64,000 bases of DNA from Trueperella bernardiae (GTDB lineage Bacteria > Actinomycetota > Actinomycetes > Actinomycetales > Actinomycetaceae), in the NCBI RefSeq assembly GCF_001469025.1, contig NZ_LNIZ01000007.1:39633-103632 (forward strand), read 5' to 3'. Numbering within the stretch: position 1 is the stretch's first letter; each line of letters starts with the position of its first letter. Shown here in pieces: positions 1 to 9,472 of the stretch. The notes below the pieces were generated by a model. That model was not told the origin of the DNA. It ran no database searches and saw only the letters and a program-made list of their open reading frames with translations. Both the position numbers and the translations under genes were made by a program.

Positions 1-2390
1 ACAAGCCGCAAGAGGTCAAGGGCGCCGTGGTCGTTCTGAAAGGCGATATCAATGCGTCATACGACGTGCAGACCACCGGCCCGAACCAGGCTGTGAACCA
101 CAACGTTCAAGACGCCCCTAAGGGGTCGAAGTTCTCGTTCGGTAAGGATGAGAACGACCAACCGATCACCGAGCAGGAGGTTGACGGCTGGAAGTACAAG
201 GTCGACCCGAACACCGGTGTCGTCACTTCTACCCCTCCGGCAGATGCCAAGCCGGGTGACAGCAAGACCATCAACGTCACTGTTGAAACCCCAGACGGTT
301 CAACTCCGTTGGTGCCTGTCACCACCGTGGTGAAGCTAACCAACAGCTGGGAAGCTGAGCCGACCTACCCTGTAGAAACGGTCTACCCGGGCGAGACCGC
401 GACGCTACCAGTTGCTCTGGAAAAGCCAGACAACGTCAACGTCGCAAAGGAAAACCCCTACAAGCTGGGTGAGATTCCGGCCGGCTGGGATGTCCGCATT
501 GACGAGAACGGCCAGGTAACCGCAACCGCACCTGCGGATGCAAAGCCGGGCGACCAGGTCAAGATTCCCGTCACCGTTTCCTACGAAGACGGTTCCACGG
601 ATACCGCTTACGCAGTGGTGAACGTTGTTGACGTTCCTACCCGTGAAGTTCCGTTCAAGGTCGAATACAAGTACGACGACACCATCCCTGCCGGCGAGTA
701 CAAGGTTGAGACCAAGGGCGAGCCGGGCTCAGAAAAGCAGAACAAGGACGGCAGCTGGGAGCAGACCAAGGCGCCGGTGAACGAGGTCGTCATCGTCGGC
801 ACTAAGCCTGCTAAGAGCGCCAAGGAAGTCACGTGGACGGTTCCGATCCCGTACCCGACCGAGGTTCGCGAGAACCCGGACCTGAAGCCTGGTGAAACCC
901 GGGTTGTTCAGGAAGGTGAGAACGGCGAGAAGACCTATACCGCTAAGTTCACGGCCGAGGGCGATAAGGCTGAGGTAGCCGAGGAGAAGACCACCAAGGA
1001 GCCTGTCAAGCGGATCGTTGAGTACGGCCCCGGCCTAGCTCCGAGCGAGCTGGTGACCAAGGTCGAGAAGCCTGTTCCGTTCGAAACCGAGATCGTCTTT
1101 GACAACACCCTGGAAGAAGGTCAGCAGAAGGTTGATCAGAAGGGTGAACTCGGTACCGAGGTTGTGACTTCGACTCAGAAGATCGTGGACGGCAAGCCCT
1201 CGGGTGACCCGGAAGTGACGACTGAGCGCACCAAGGAACCGGTCAAGCAGATCATCCGCGTCGGCACCAAGACCACCACTGAAGGCACTCACACCAGTGA
1301 GTACACCAAGGACGTGCCGTTCGAGACAGAGGTCATCTTCGACGACACGATGGAAGCCGGGAAGCAGGAAACTGTTCAGGAAGGCAAGCTTGGTAAGGAC
1401 AAGGTCACCACTACCCTGACCATCGAGAACTCGAAGGTTGTGGACTCCAAGACCGAAACCGAGCGTGTGACCGAGCCGGTCAAGCAGATCATCAAGGTCG
1501 GCACGAAGGGCAAGCCCGCCTCCACCGAGATCGAGTGGACTGAGAAGACTCCGTTCGACGTCGAGGTGCGCGTCAACCCTGACCTGCAGCCTGGTGAAAC
1601 CAAGGTTGTCCAGGAAGGTAAGCAGGGCGAGGTCAAGCACACCGTCAAGGTGAACGCCGAAAACGGTAAGATCTCCACGGAGGACACCTCCGAAAAGATC
1701 AGCGATCCGGTTAAGCACATCGTCGAGGTTGGTCCGGCCAAGAACCAGACCGAGCTGACCGATAAGCACACCGAGAAGATCCCGTTCGACACGGTCATCG
1801 AGTACGACCCGAACCTCGAAGTCGGCAAGATCGTTGAGGACCAGCCTGGCGCTTTCGGCGAAAAGGAAATCACCAAGACCTGGAAGCTCGAAAACGGCAA
1901 GCCGGTCGGTGACCCGGAGACCACCGAGAAGGTCGTGACCGAACCGCAGCCGCGCAAGCTGCGCGTAGGCGCCAAGTGCAACTGCGAAGAGCCGACCCCG
2001 GACCCATCCGAGGACCCGAGCGAAGAGCCGACCCCGGACCCGACCGACGATCCGTCAGACGAGCCTACGCAAGACCCGTCCGAGGATCCGGGTGACAAGC
2101 CCAGCAACCCGACTGAACCCGGCACGCCTGGCGACGAGCCGAGCCAGCCTTCCACGCCCGGCGACGAGCCGAGCCAGCCTTCCACGCCCGGTGACAAGCC
2201 GAGTGATGGAGTTCAGACTCCTGGCACCTCGGGTGGGCACGGTAGCAACCCGGCGGGCTCGAGCAGCGCTGGTAGCTGGTCTCTGCCGCACACCGGCGCC
2301 AGCGTCGCAGCGGCACTCGTTGCAGCAGCTATGCTGATCACCGGCGGCGTGGGACTGCTCGCAGTGCGCAGGCGCCCCTCGAAGCGCTGA
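1..2390 (+). CDS. LPXTG cell-wall-anchored surface protein with Rib and G5 repeats (5' truncated by window edge)
   Basis: The reading frame is open to the window edge, so the true start and any signal peptide lie outside; the first GTG at 27 is probably not the start. The visible ~795 residues hold two Rib/alpha-like Ig modules (PADAKPGD is seen in each, up to about residue 205) and then about six tandem G5 modules of 60-70 residues, each ending in a motif like EPVKQIIKVGTK. A proline/aspartate/glutamate/threonine stalk follows, then LPHTG, a hydrophobic segment and a basic RRRPSKR tail, which is a standard sortase sorting signal. The protein is therefore expected to be covalently attached to peptidoglycan, with the repeats as a long stalk. 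G5 domains are linked to adhesion or glycan binding, but the ligand cannot be read here. A KCNCEE cysteine pair just before the stalk is unusual. A strong terminator follows. Confidence 0.9.
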   Translation, partial: KPQEVKGAVVVLKGDINASYDVQTTGPNQAVNHNVQDAPKGSKFSFGKDENDQPITEQEVDGWKYKVDPNTGVVTSTPPADAKPGDSKTINVTVETPDGSTPLVPVTTVVKLTNSWEAEPTYPVETVYPGETATLPVALEKPDNVNVAKENPYKLGEIPAGWDVRIDENGQVTATAPADAKPGDQVKIPVTVSYEDGSTDTAYAVVNVVDVPTREVPFKVEYKYDDTIPAGEYKVETKGEPGSEKQNKDGSWEQTKAPVNEVVIVGTKPAKSAKEVTWTVPIPYPTEVRENPDLKPGETRVVQEGENGEKTYTAKFTAEGDKAEVAEEKTTKEPVKRIVEYGPGLAPSELVTKVEKPVPFETEIVFDNTLEEGQQKVDQKGELGTEVVTSTQKIVDGKPSGDPEVTTERTKEPVKQIIRVGTKTTTEGTHTSEYTKDVPFETEVIFDDTMEAGKQETVQEGKLGKDKVTTTLTIENSKVVDSKTETERVTEPVKQIIKVGTKGKPASTEIEWTEKTPFDVEVRVNPDLQPGETKVVQEGKQGEVKHTVKVNAENGKISTEDTSEKISDPVKHIVEVGPAKNQTELTDKHTEKIPFDTVIEYDPNLEVGKIVEDQPGAFGEKEITKTWKLENGKPVGDPETTEKVVTEPQPRKLRVGAKCNCEEPTPDPSEDPSEEPTPDPTDDPSDEPTQDPSEDPGDKPSNPTEPGTPGDEPSQPSTPGDEPSQPSTPGDKPSDGVQTPGTSGGHGSNPAGSSSAGSWSLPHTGASVAAALVAAAMLITGGVGLLAVRRRPSKR
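2131..2205 (+). repeat. 30-bp tandem repeat in the stalk of the surface protein
   Basis: Two identical 30-nt units (2131-2160 and 2161-2190) and a third diverged partial unit encode the PGDEPSQPST stalk repeat before the LPHTG signal. The unit is a multiple of three, so copy-number change would alter stalk length without a frameshift. Confidence 0.85.
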
Positions 2391-2429
2391 GCTGTAGAAC
2401 AGTCACTGCGCTGAGTCGCTGACTAACAC

Positions 2430-2476
2430 AAAAGCGGCGAGGCCACGGGAGAGATCCCGTGGCCTCGCCGCTTTTT
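2430..2476 (+). terminator. Rho-independent terminator of the surface-protein gene
   Basis: A 20-bp perfect stem with a GAGA loop (2451-2454) is flanked by A and T runs, so it would work in both directions. It starts 40 nt after the stop of the LPXTG gene. Confidence 0.92.
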
Positions 2477-3062
2477 GTATACGAATTTGTGTGGCGCGTT
2501 CAAAGCTGTCTCCTGCAGTGGGTTCAGGCTGCTCGTAAGGCTGGGTTGCCGTCGCCTGGTGAGGGGGACATAAGCCTGGACAACGCCCGGCTTCGCGCCG
2601 CGGGCAGAGCGTCAGAGCCGTGCGGGACATGGCACTCATTTGAACGCGCGAAGAGCATGCATGACGCGCGTGATTGCAGCTATGGAGTGTGGAAAATGTG
2701 GCAGGCCCTGCACCGTAATGGCATCGCGGTTAGTTGAGAACAGACTGCTAGACTGATGTGCATAGCTGGAGTATCGGGTAGAGGCAAGGGCACATCACCG
2801 GTGACAACTCGTAGCTCGAAGAGATTAGATATGTGTCCTGATCTGGTCGGCCGCGACTTCCACCCAGGACGCTTTAGGCTCTTCTCAATTGGTGGTGTAT
2901 TGGGTCTATGGCTGGGGCCGGGCCGACGGCGACCGGCCGGCGTGCGGGCAAGCCCACCCAGACGGCGACCGGCCGGCCTGCTCAGGTGCCCGCTTCTCCT
3001 CCAGTAACATGGCAAGCAGCATGTCGGCGTTGGTGCCGGAGTCGAAGTAGAATGTGGGTTGA
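2477..3062. other. Intergenic region before hsdM
   Basis: About 590 bp without a convincing gene. The short open frames here, such as 2459-2737 on the plus strand, match no family I recognise and overlap the terminator. The stretch holds a 17-bp direct repeat (2925-2941 and 2961-2977) and presumably the hsdM promoter; no clear -35/-10 pair was found. Confidence 0.5.
2925..2977. repeat. 17-bp direct repeat with 36-bp period
   Basis: GACGGCGACCGGCCGGC occurs at 2925-2941 and again at 2961-2977, about 90 bp before hsdM. Each copy contains the palindrome CCGGCCGG. It could be a protein-binding site or an integration scar; nothing in the sequence decides. Confidence 0.6.
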
Positions 3063-3065
3063 GTG

Positions 3066-5645
3066 ATGAATAAGCAGGAGCTTGCTTCCAGGATTTGGAA
3101 GTCTGCGAATCGTATGCGCTCGAAGATCGAGGCGAATGAATATAAGGACTACATTCTTGGCTTCATTTTCTACAAGTTCCTGTCTGAAGAGCAGGTGGCG
3201 CGGCTGAGGCGGGACGGGCTGGATGACTTGACGGCGCTGACGGAGGACGACGTCGAGATCGTCGAGTACACCCGAGACCTGTGTGGCTACTTCATTTCTT
3301 ACGAGAACCTGTTTGGCACGTGGCTGGCCAAGGGCAATGATTTCGGCATAGATAACGTTCGCGACGCGCTCTCCGCGTTTAGCCGCAACATTGACCCGGC
3401 TCGCAAGAAGGTCTTCAACGGCATTTTTGACACGCTTCAGTCGGGTCTTTCGAAGTTGGGTACGGATGCCCGCGCCCAGTCGAAGGCGGCGCGTGACCTC
3501 ATCTACCTCATCCAGGACATCCCGATGGGGGGCAAGCAGGACTATGACGTGCTGGGCTTCATCTACGAGTACCTCATCTCGAATTTCGCGGCGAACGCGG
3601 GTAAGAAGGCGGGCGAATTCTACACGCCGCACGAGGTGTCGTTGCTGATGAGTGAGATTGTGGCCTGGCACTTGCGGGACCGCGAGAACATCGAGATTTA
3701 TGATCCGACCTCCGGATCTGGTTCACTGCTCATCAACATCGGCGCGGCCGTGGCTCGCCGAAATGGGAGCAAGGACAACATCAAGTTCTTTGCGCAGGAG
3801 CTGAAGCAGAACACGTACAACCTCACCCGTATGAACTTGGTGATGCGCGGGATTCTGCCGGACAACATCGAGGTCCGTAATGGTGACACGTTGGATGCGG
3901 ACTGGCCGTGGTTTGAGTCGGAGGAGAATAAGGAGGAAACCTATAACCCGCTGTTTGTGGACGCGGTGGTGTCGAATCCTCCGTATTCTCAGCAGTGGGA
4001 GCCGGAGGACAAGGAGCTCGACCCGCGCTTTGCGAACTATGGTGTGGCCCCGAAGTCGAAGGCGGATTACGCGTTCCTGCTCCACGATCTTTTCCACTTG
4101 AAGCCTGACGGCATCATGACGATCATTTTGCCGCACGGCGTGCTTTTCCGTGGCGGTGAGGAGGGCAAGATCCGCCAGAACCTGCTGGAGCGCGGCCATG
4201 TCCAGGCGGTGATCGGCTTGCCGGCGAACATTTTCTATGGCACGGGTATTCCCACGATCATCATGGTGTTGCGCAAGGCGAGGACGGAACGCGGTGTCCT
4301 GATCGTGGACGCCTCGAAGAACTTCCTCAAGGCTGGAAAGCAGAACGTGCTGCGTGCTTCGGATATCCAGCGGATTACGGACACGGTGGCGGGATGCCGC
4401 GAGGTGGACAAGTTCAGCCGCCTGGTTTCACTCGAGGAGATCCGTGCCAACGACTACAACCTCAACATCCCTCGCTACGTCGATTCCTCGGAGCCGGCGG
4501 AACCATGGAACCTGCACGCCCTACTTTTCGGCGGCATTCCGGAGGATGAGTTGGGCAGGCTGTCGCCGTTCTGGGAGGCGTGGCCGGGCCTGCGGGAGAA
4601 GCTGTTTGACGTGAGCGGGGACGCGATCGCGGCCTGGGATGTCGACGTCGAGGAGGTTGTGTCCAACGACGACGCCGTGGCCGCTTTCCGTTCGAGCTTT
4701 GGTCAGGCTGTGGGTTCCTTCCCAGCCCACATCAAGAAGCGCCTCATTGACGCGCGGATGGGTGTCAACGCGCTCGCGGAGCAGGGGATGTTCGCGGCGT
4801 TGCTCGAGGAGTCGCTGGATGGCATCCCGCTTATTGACTACTACGATGCATTCCAGGTTCTCGACGAGGCATGGGATGAGATGAGCCAGGATCTTGAGAT
4901 CATTCAGACCGAGGGGGACTCGGCGATCACTGCCGTGGCGCCGAACATGGTGGTGCGGAAGAAGAACGGTAAGGAAGTGGAGGTCCAAGAGGGATTCGTG
5001 GGCAGGATCTTGCCGTTCGAACTCATTCAGCGCAGGCTGCTGAGCGACGAGCTGGGCGAGCTGGATGATTTGAAGCGCAGGGCTGCCGAGGCCGGGGAGG
5101 AGCTGACTACTTTGTTTGAGAGTCTACCCGAGGACGCTCCAGACAACCTATTCAACGAGGCCAAGTCTGCGTTTGCGCGCAAGGGTGTAGTCGATTACCT
5201 CAAGGCTGCGGGCGTGAAGCCGCGCGCGGTGCCGGAGGACTTCCCGGAGGAGTCGGCGGAGAGGATCGCCCTGCAGGCGAAGGCGTTGCTGGAGTCGAAG
5301 AGTGGGCTCGATAGGGAAGTCAAGGCTGCATCGCGAAAGCTTGAGGACGACACGAAGGAGCGGTTGGAAGGCTTGAGCGTGGAGGAGGGCCTGGTGCTCC
5401 TCCATGACAAGTGGAGCTCGCCTCTCATGGATGGTCTGGCCGGCCTGGCTGAGGCTAAGGTTGCCGAATGTGTGGCGGCTGTGCGTGCGCTCGCGAAGAA
5501 GTACGAGTCCACCTTCGCGGACGTCTCCCAGGAGATCGCTGACACCGAGCGTGAGCTCTCAGCGTTGCTTGGCGATCTCACGGGTAGCGAGGCGGCCGAC
5601 ATGGAAGCCATCGCCGAGCTCGAGCGCCTGCTCGGGGGTGAATAA
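3066..5645 (+). CDS. hsdM: Type I restriction-modification system methyltransferase subunit HsdM
   Basis: This is the N6-adenine methyltransferase subunit of a type I R-M complex; it works with HsdS to methylate the target and with HsdR to cut unmodified DNA. The N-terminal helical domain is followed by FYTPHEV (about residue 190), the AdoMet-binding motif DPTSGSGS (about 213) and the catalytic NPPY (about 304). At 859 residues it is far longer than the usual 500-550: about 300 extra C-terminal residues are rich in charged helices that look like coiled coil. GTG 3063 and ATG 3066 are both possible starts; ATG is preferred. Its stop abuts the hsdS ATG (TAAATG), so the two are translationally coupled. 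It is the first gene of the hsdM-hsdS-hsdR operon. Confidence 0.95.
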   Translation: MNKQELASRIWKSANRMRSKIEANEYKDYILGFIFYKFLSEEQVARLRRDGLDDLTALTEDDVEIVEYTRDLCGYFISYENLFGTWLAKGNDFGIDNVRDALSAFSRNIDPARKKVFNGIFDTLQSGLSKLGTDARAQSKAARDLIYLIQDIPMGGKQDYDVLGFIYEYLISNFAANAGKKAGEFYTPHEVSLLMSEIVAWHLRDRENIEIYDPTSGSGSLLINIGAAVARRNGSKDNIKFFAQELKQNTYNLTRMNLVMRGILPDNIEVRNGDTLDADWPWFESEENKEETYNPLFVDAVVSNPPYSQQWEPEDKELDPRFANYGVAPKSKADYAFLLHDLFHLKPDGIMTIILPHGVLFRGGEEGKIRQNLLERGHVQAVIGLPANIFYGTGIPTIIMVLRKARTERGVLIVDASKNFLKAGKQNVLRASDIQRITDTVAGCREVDKFSRLVSLEEIRANDYNLNIPRYVDSSEPAEPWNLHALLFGGIPEDELGRLSPFWEAWPGLREKLFDVSGDAIAAWDVDVEEVVSNDDAVAAFRSSFGQAVGSFPAHIKKRLIDARMGVNALAEQGMFAALLEESLDGIPLIDYYDAFQVLDEAWDEMSQDLEIIQTEGDSAITAVAPNMVVRKKNGKEVEVQEGFVGRILPFELIQRRLLSDELGELDDLKRRAAEAGEELTTLFESLPEDAPDNLFNEAKSAFARKGVVDYLKAAGVKPRAVPEDFPEESAERIALQAKALLESKSGLDREVKAASRKLEDDTKERLEGLSVEEGLVLLHDKWSSPLMDGLAGLAEAKVAECVAAVRALAKKYESTFADVSQEIADTERELSALLGDLTGSEAADMEAIAELERLLGGE

Positions 5646-6227
5646 ATGCCTGAAGAAAGGAGTGTCCCTCAGATCCGTTTCAAGGGGTTCACGGAACCTT
5701 GGGAACAGCGAAAGCTCTCGGATGTTTATGGCTATGAGCAACCGCAACCGTTTATTGTTTCTAGTACAGAGTACGACTCACAGGGTGAAATACCAGTTCT
5801 TACTGCAGGTAAGAGCTTCATTCTCGGCTATACAAGGGAAAAATCCGGGGTAAGAGACGCATCGGTTTTCAATCCAGTCGTGATCTTTGACGACTTCACG
5901 ACATCGGCACATTTCGTTGACTTCCCCTTCAAAGTCAAGAGTTCAGCAATGAAGATTCTGAGTCTGAAGAATCAGGGAGATAACCCGTATTTGGCTGTAC
6001 ATGCCTTGCAAGCGGTGAGGTACAAGCCGGAGACACATGAAAGGCATTGGATTTCAATCTTCTCTGAATTTAGAGTGCGGCTGCCTAGGGCATCAGTGGA
6101 GCAAGATGCGATTGGTGTGATTCTTAGAAACCTTGACCGTCTTATCTCCCTTCATCAGCGTAAGCATTCGCACTCCAAAACCCGACTTTCAACCCTGCGT
6201 CCGCTACAAGTAAAGGAAGTCTCATGA
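5646..6227 (+). CDS. hsdS: Type I R-M specificity subunit HsdS, half length (single TRD)
   Basis: HsdS reads the bipartite DNA target for the HsdM2S complex. Full HsdS has two target-recognition domains (TRDs) and is about 400 residues; this one is 193. It starts with the usual [13 protein letters not shown] lead-in to TRD1, runs through one TRD, and enters the central conserved helix at [15 protein letters not shown]. It then leaves the family pattern (HSHSKTRL) and stops. The gene is visibly richer in A+T than hsdM and hsdR. Half-HsdS proteins can dimerise and recognise a symmetrical target, so it may be functional; it may also be what is left after recombination at the LHQRK codons, which recur downstream of hsdR. 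The TGA overlaps the hsdR ATG (ATGA). Confidence 0.88.
   Translation: MPEERSVPQIRFKGFTEPWEQRKLSDVYGYEQPQPFIVSSTEYDSQGEIPVLTAGKSFILGYTREKSGVRDASVFNPVVIFDDFTTSAHFVDFPFKVKSSAMKILSLKNQGDNPYLAVHALQAVRYKPETHERHWISIFSEFRVRLPRASVEQDAIGVILRNLDRLISLHQRKHSHSKTRLSTLRPLQVKEVS
6150..6163 (+). repeat. 14-bp recombination-type repeat, copy 1 (inside hsdS)
   Basis: CTTCATCAGCGTAA encodes the LHQRK of the HsdS central conserved region. An identical copy in the same orientation lies at 9429-9442, between hsdR and the tyrosine recombinase gene. Confidence 0.7.
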
Positions 6228-9200
6228 CGTTTGAACGTGAATCGGACTTTGAAGAGGCCGTCATCGAGGTCCTGAAGCAGAACGGCTGGAACGATTCGGG
6301 CGGCGTGCTGAAGAATCCGACTGAAGAGGATCTCATCCGGAACTGGGCCGAAATCCTGTTTGCTAACAATAAGCACAGGGATCGGCTCAATGGCGTGCCG
6401 CTCACGGATAGCGAGATGGCCCAGATCCTCGACAAGGTCCAGGAACTCCGCACCCCCTACGCGCTCAACGCGTTCATCAACGGCAAGACGGTGTCAATCA
6501 AGCGCGACAACCCGGATGATCCCGAACACTTTGGCAAGGAGATCAGCCTCAAGATCTACGATCGGCAGGAAATCGCTGCGGGTGACAGCCGGTACCAGAT
6601 CGCCCAGCAGCCCAGATACCCCGCACACAACCGCATTCGCAACGACCGCCGGGGAGACCTGTGCCTACTGATCAATGGCATGCCGGTCATCCACATTGAG
6701 CTCAAGCGCAGCGGGGTGGCAGTTAGCCAGGCCACGAATCAGATCGAAAAGTACTCCCACGAAGGGGTATTCACGGGCATCTTCCAGCTCGTCCAGGTGT
6801 TCGTGGCGATGACCCCCACCGAGCTGAAATACTTCGCGAACGCCGGCCCGGACAGGTTTAACCCCGCCTACTTCTTCCATTGGGCGGACGTGAACAACGA
6901 GCCGATGTGCGCGGGAGGCGACACCACGCCGCACCCGTGGAAACGCGTCACGGAAAAACTGCTCTCCATCCCGATGGCACACCAGCTCATCGGCTTCTAC
7001 ACCGTGGCTGACGCCACGGACGGTTCCCTCAAGGTGATGCGAAGCTACCAGTATTACGCGGCAAGCGCGATCTCAAACGCCGTGCGCAACCACGACTGGA
7101 AGACGCCGCCGCTCGCCGGCCAAAGCGGCCACCTTGGCGGCTACATCTGGCACACCACCGGCTCAGGCAAGACTATGACGAGCTTCAAGTCCGCCCAGCT
7201 CATCGCCGATTCTGGCGACGCCGACAAGGTCGTCTTCCTCATGGACCGCATCGAACTAGGCACCCAGTCCCTGAGGGAGTATCGGGCTTTCGCTGATGAC
7301 GCTGCCGACATCCAGGGGACCAGAAGTACCCTCGAGCTCAGGGAGAAGCTCCTCAGCTCGAGCCCGTCGGAGAAGCTCATCGTGACCTCGATCCAGAAAA
7401 TGAGCAAACTGAAGATCGACGGTGACATGCTCCGGCAGCACGACGTGGAAATGCTGGCCCGGAAGCGAATCGTGTTCGTCGTCGACGAGGCACACCGTTC
7501 GACGTTCGGTGAGATGCTGCAGACGATCAAGCAAACGTTCCCGAACGCCCTCTACTTTGGGTTCACTGGCACACCGATTCTTACCGAGAACAAGAAGAAG
7601 GACACGACCACGTCGATGGTCTTCGGCTCCGAGCTACATAGGTATAGCATTGCGGACGGGATTCGCGACGGCAACGTGCTCGGCTTCGACGTCTACCAGG
7701 TGACCACGTTCAAGGACGCGGAGGTGCGCAAAGCGGTGGCGCTGGAGAAGGCGAAGGCATCGAGCGTTGACGAAGCGCTGGCTGACACGCGCAAGAAGGA
7801 CGTTTTCTACCGCTACATGAATGAGGTGCCGATGGGGCCGTCACAGGACGAGCTCGGCCGGTCCCAAGAATCGATCGAAGGGCACCTCACCCAGGCCCAG
7901 TACGGAGACGACACGGCACACAAGGACATGGTCGTGTCAGACATCCTCGACCAGTTCCAGGTCCTCAGCCACGGCGGGAAGTTCCACGCGATCCTCGCCA
8001 CCAGCTCCATCCCTGAGGCGATCACCTACTACCGCAAGTTCAAGGATCAGGCACCGCGTCTGAACGTTACCGCCCTCTTTGATTCGAGTGTGGATAACTC
8101 TGACGGTGCGATCGTCAAGGGCGACGCGCTCGAGGAGATCATCGAGGACTACAACTCCTGCTATCGCAAGAGCTTCACGATCCCTACGTGGGCGCTGATG
8201 AAGAAGGACATCGCGGCACGCCTTGCGCACAAGACTCCCTACGTCACGATCGATAGGGATCGGGACGAGCGGATCGACCTCCTCATCGTGGTTGATCAGA
8301 TGCTCACCGGCTTCGATTCGAAGTGGGTCAACACGCTCTACCTTGACAAGATCATCCTGTTCGAGAGCATCATCCAAGCCTTCAGCCGCACCAACCGCGT
8401 GTTCGGGCCGGACAAGCCGTTCGGGACCGTACGCTACTACCGCAAGCCGCACACGATGAAACGCAACATCGAGGCGGCGGTAAAGTTGTATTCAGGAGAA
8501 AAGCCGCTCGACATCTTCGTCCAAAAACTCCCCGAGAACATCGACCTCATGAACGAGCAGGCGGCGGCCATCCGCAACCTCTTCGAGGTTGCCGGCGTGG
8601 CCGACCTCAGCCGCCTGCCCGACACCGAAGAAGAACGCAAGATGTTCGCCAAGATGTTCATCGAGTTTGACCGGGCCCTTGAGGCCGCCCGGATCCAGGG
8701 CTTCACCTGGGACACGTCCACCTACGAGTTCATCGACGACGACGAGCGCCAGGTCACCCGCACGGTCGCCATCGACGAGCGAACCTACCGCATTATGGTC
8801 CAGCGCTATAAGGAGCTCTTCTCGGCGGGCGGATCCGCGGACACCTCCGTGCCCTACGACCTGGCCGGCCACACCATCGAAAACGACACGGAACGCATCG
8901 ACGCGGACTACATGGAGCTTCGATTCACCAAGTGGCTCCGGGCGCTCAATTCCGGTGACCCGAACCTAGGGGCGATCGCCAACGAACTCCATCGCTCGTT
9001 TGCCGCACTGAGTCAGGAAGACCAGCGCCACGCACAGACCCTGATTCATGACATCGAGTACGGGCGTGCCGTCGTGGAGGAAGGTCAGACCCTGCGCGAC
9101 TGCATCAACGCCTACGCCAAGCGAACCGAGAACGCGCAGGTGGCGCAGGTGGTCGACGGTTTCGGGGTGGACAGGTCGGCCCTCGAAGAGCTTCTCCGCC

Positions 9201-9412
9201 TGAGGCTGACCGAGAACAACCTCAACGAGTTCGGGCGCTTCGACGAGTTGGCCACCACGATCGATGCCAGCCGCGCTATCCAGTTCCTCAGCGAGCACGG
9301 CTCGAGTTACGCCAGCGTCTTCGGGGCAAAGATGAGGGTGCGGACCCTTCTCAAGGACTTCGTCCTCGAAGGCGGCTTCGACCTCGAGGAGCGGATAAGA
9401 ATGGAGGGTTAA
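6224..9412 (+). CDS. hsdR: Type I restriction endonuclease/translocase subunit HsdR
   Basis: HsdR is the motor and nuclease subunit that translocates DNA and cuts it far from the target when the site is unmethylated. The N-terminal nuclease domain shows [10 protein letters not shown] (about residue 158, the E-x-K of a PD-(D/E)xK site). The helicase core shows Walker A HTTGSGKT (about 309), the DEAH box VVDEAHRS (about 420) and a superfamily 2 C-terminal half with FSRTNRVF. At 1062 residues it is full length with no frameshift, so restriction is likely active if HsdS works. The ATG overlaps the hsdS stop by 4 nt. Confidence 0.95.
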   Translation: MTFERESDFEEAVIEVLKQNGWNDSGGVLKNPTEEDLIRNWAEILFANNKHRDRLNGVPLTDSEMAQILDKVQELRTPYALNAFINGKTVSIKRDNPDDPEHFGKEISLKIYDRQEIAAGDSRYQIAQQPRYPAHNRIRNDRRGDLCLLINGMPVIHIELKRSGVAVSQATNQIEKYSHEGVFTGIFQLVQVFVAMTPTELKYFANAGPDRFNPAYFFHWADVNNEPMCAGGDTTPHPWKRVTEKLLSIPMAHQLIGFYTVADATDGSLKVMRSYQYYAASAISNAVRNHDWKTPPLAGQSGHLGGYIWHTTGSGKTMTSFKSAQLIADSGDADKVVFLMDRIELGTQSLREYRAFADDAADIQGTRSTLELREKLLSSSPSEKLIVTSIQKMSKLKIDGDMLRQHDVEMLARKRIVFVVDEAHRSTFGEMLQTIKQTFPNALYFGFTGTPILTENKKKDTTTSMVFGSELHRYSIADGIRDGNVLGFDVYQVTTFKDAEVRKAVALEKAKASSVDEALADTRKKDVFYRYMNEVPMGPSQDELGRSQESIEGHLTQAQYGDDTAHKDMVVSDILDQFQVLSHGGKFHAILATSSIPEAITYYRKFKDQAPRLNVTALFDSSVDNSDGAIVKGDALEEIIEDYNSCYRKSFTIPTWALMKKDIAARLAHKTPYVTIDRDRDERIDLLIVVDQMLTGFDSKWVNTLYLDKIILFESIIQAFSRTNRVFGPDKPFGTVRYYRKPHTMKRNIEAAVKLYSGEKPLDIFVQKLPENIDLMNEQAAAIRNLFEVAGVADLSRLPDTEEERKMFAKMFIEFDRALEAARIQGFTWDTSTYEFIDDDERQVTRTVAIDERTYRIMVQRYKELFSAGGSADTSVPYDLAGHTIENDTERIDADYMELRFTKWLRALNSGDPNLGAIANELHRSFAALSQEDQRHAQTLIHDIEYGRAVVEEGQTLRDCINAYAKRTENAQVAQVVDGFGVDRSALEELLRLRLTENNLNEFGRFDELATTIDASRAIQFLSEHGSSYASVFGAKMRVRTLLKDFVLEGGFDLEERIRMEG

Positions 9413-9428
9413 CAACACCTTTTGCTTT

Positions 9429-9442
9429 CTTCATCAGCGTAA
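9429..9442 (+). repeat. 14-bp recombination-type repeat, copy 2 (upstream of recombinase)
   Basis: Identical to the hsdS copy at 6150-6163. The codons would again read LHQRK, but here they are outside any gene, which suggests a relic of an hsdS conserved region or a crossover site for the recombinase that starts 30 bp further on. Confidence 0.65.
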
Positions 9443-9472
9443 ACGATCAACTGAAGAAAGAGGCGATAACAC

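Noticed and set aside
2459..2737. 92-codon ORF upstream of hsdM
   Set aside because: It begins within the terminator stem of the previous gene, lacks a ribosome site and resembles no protein family.
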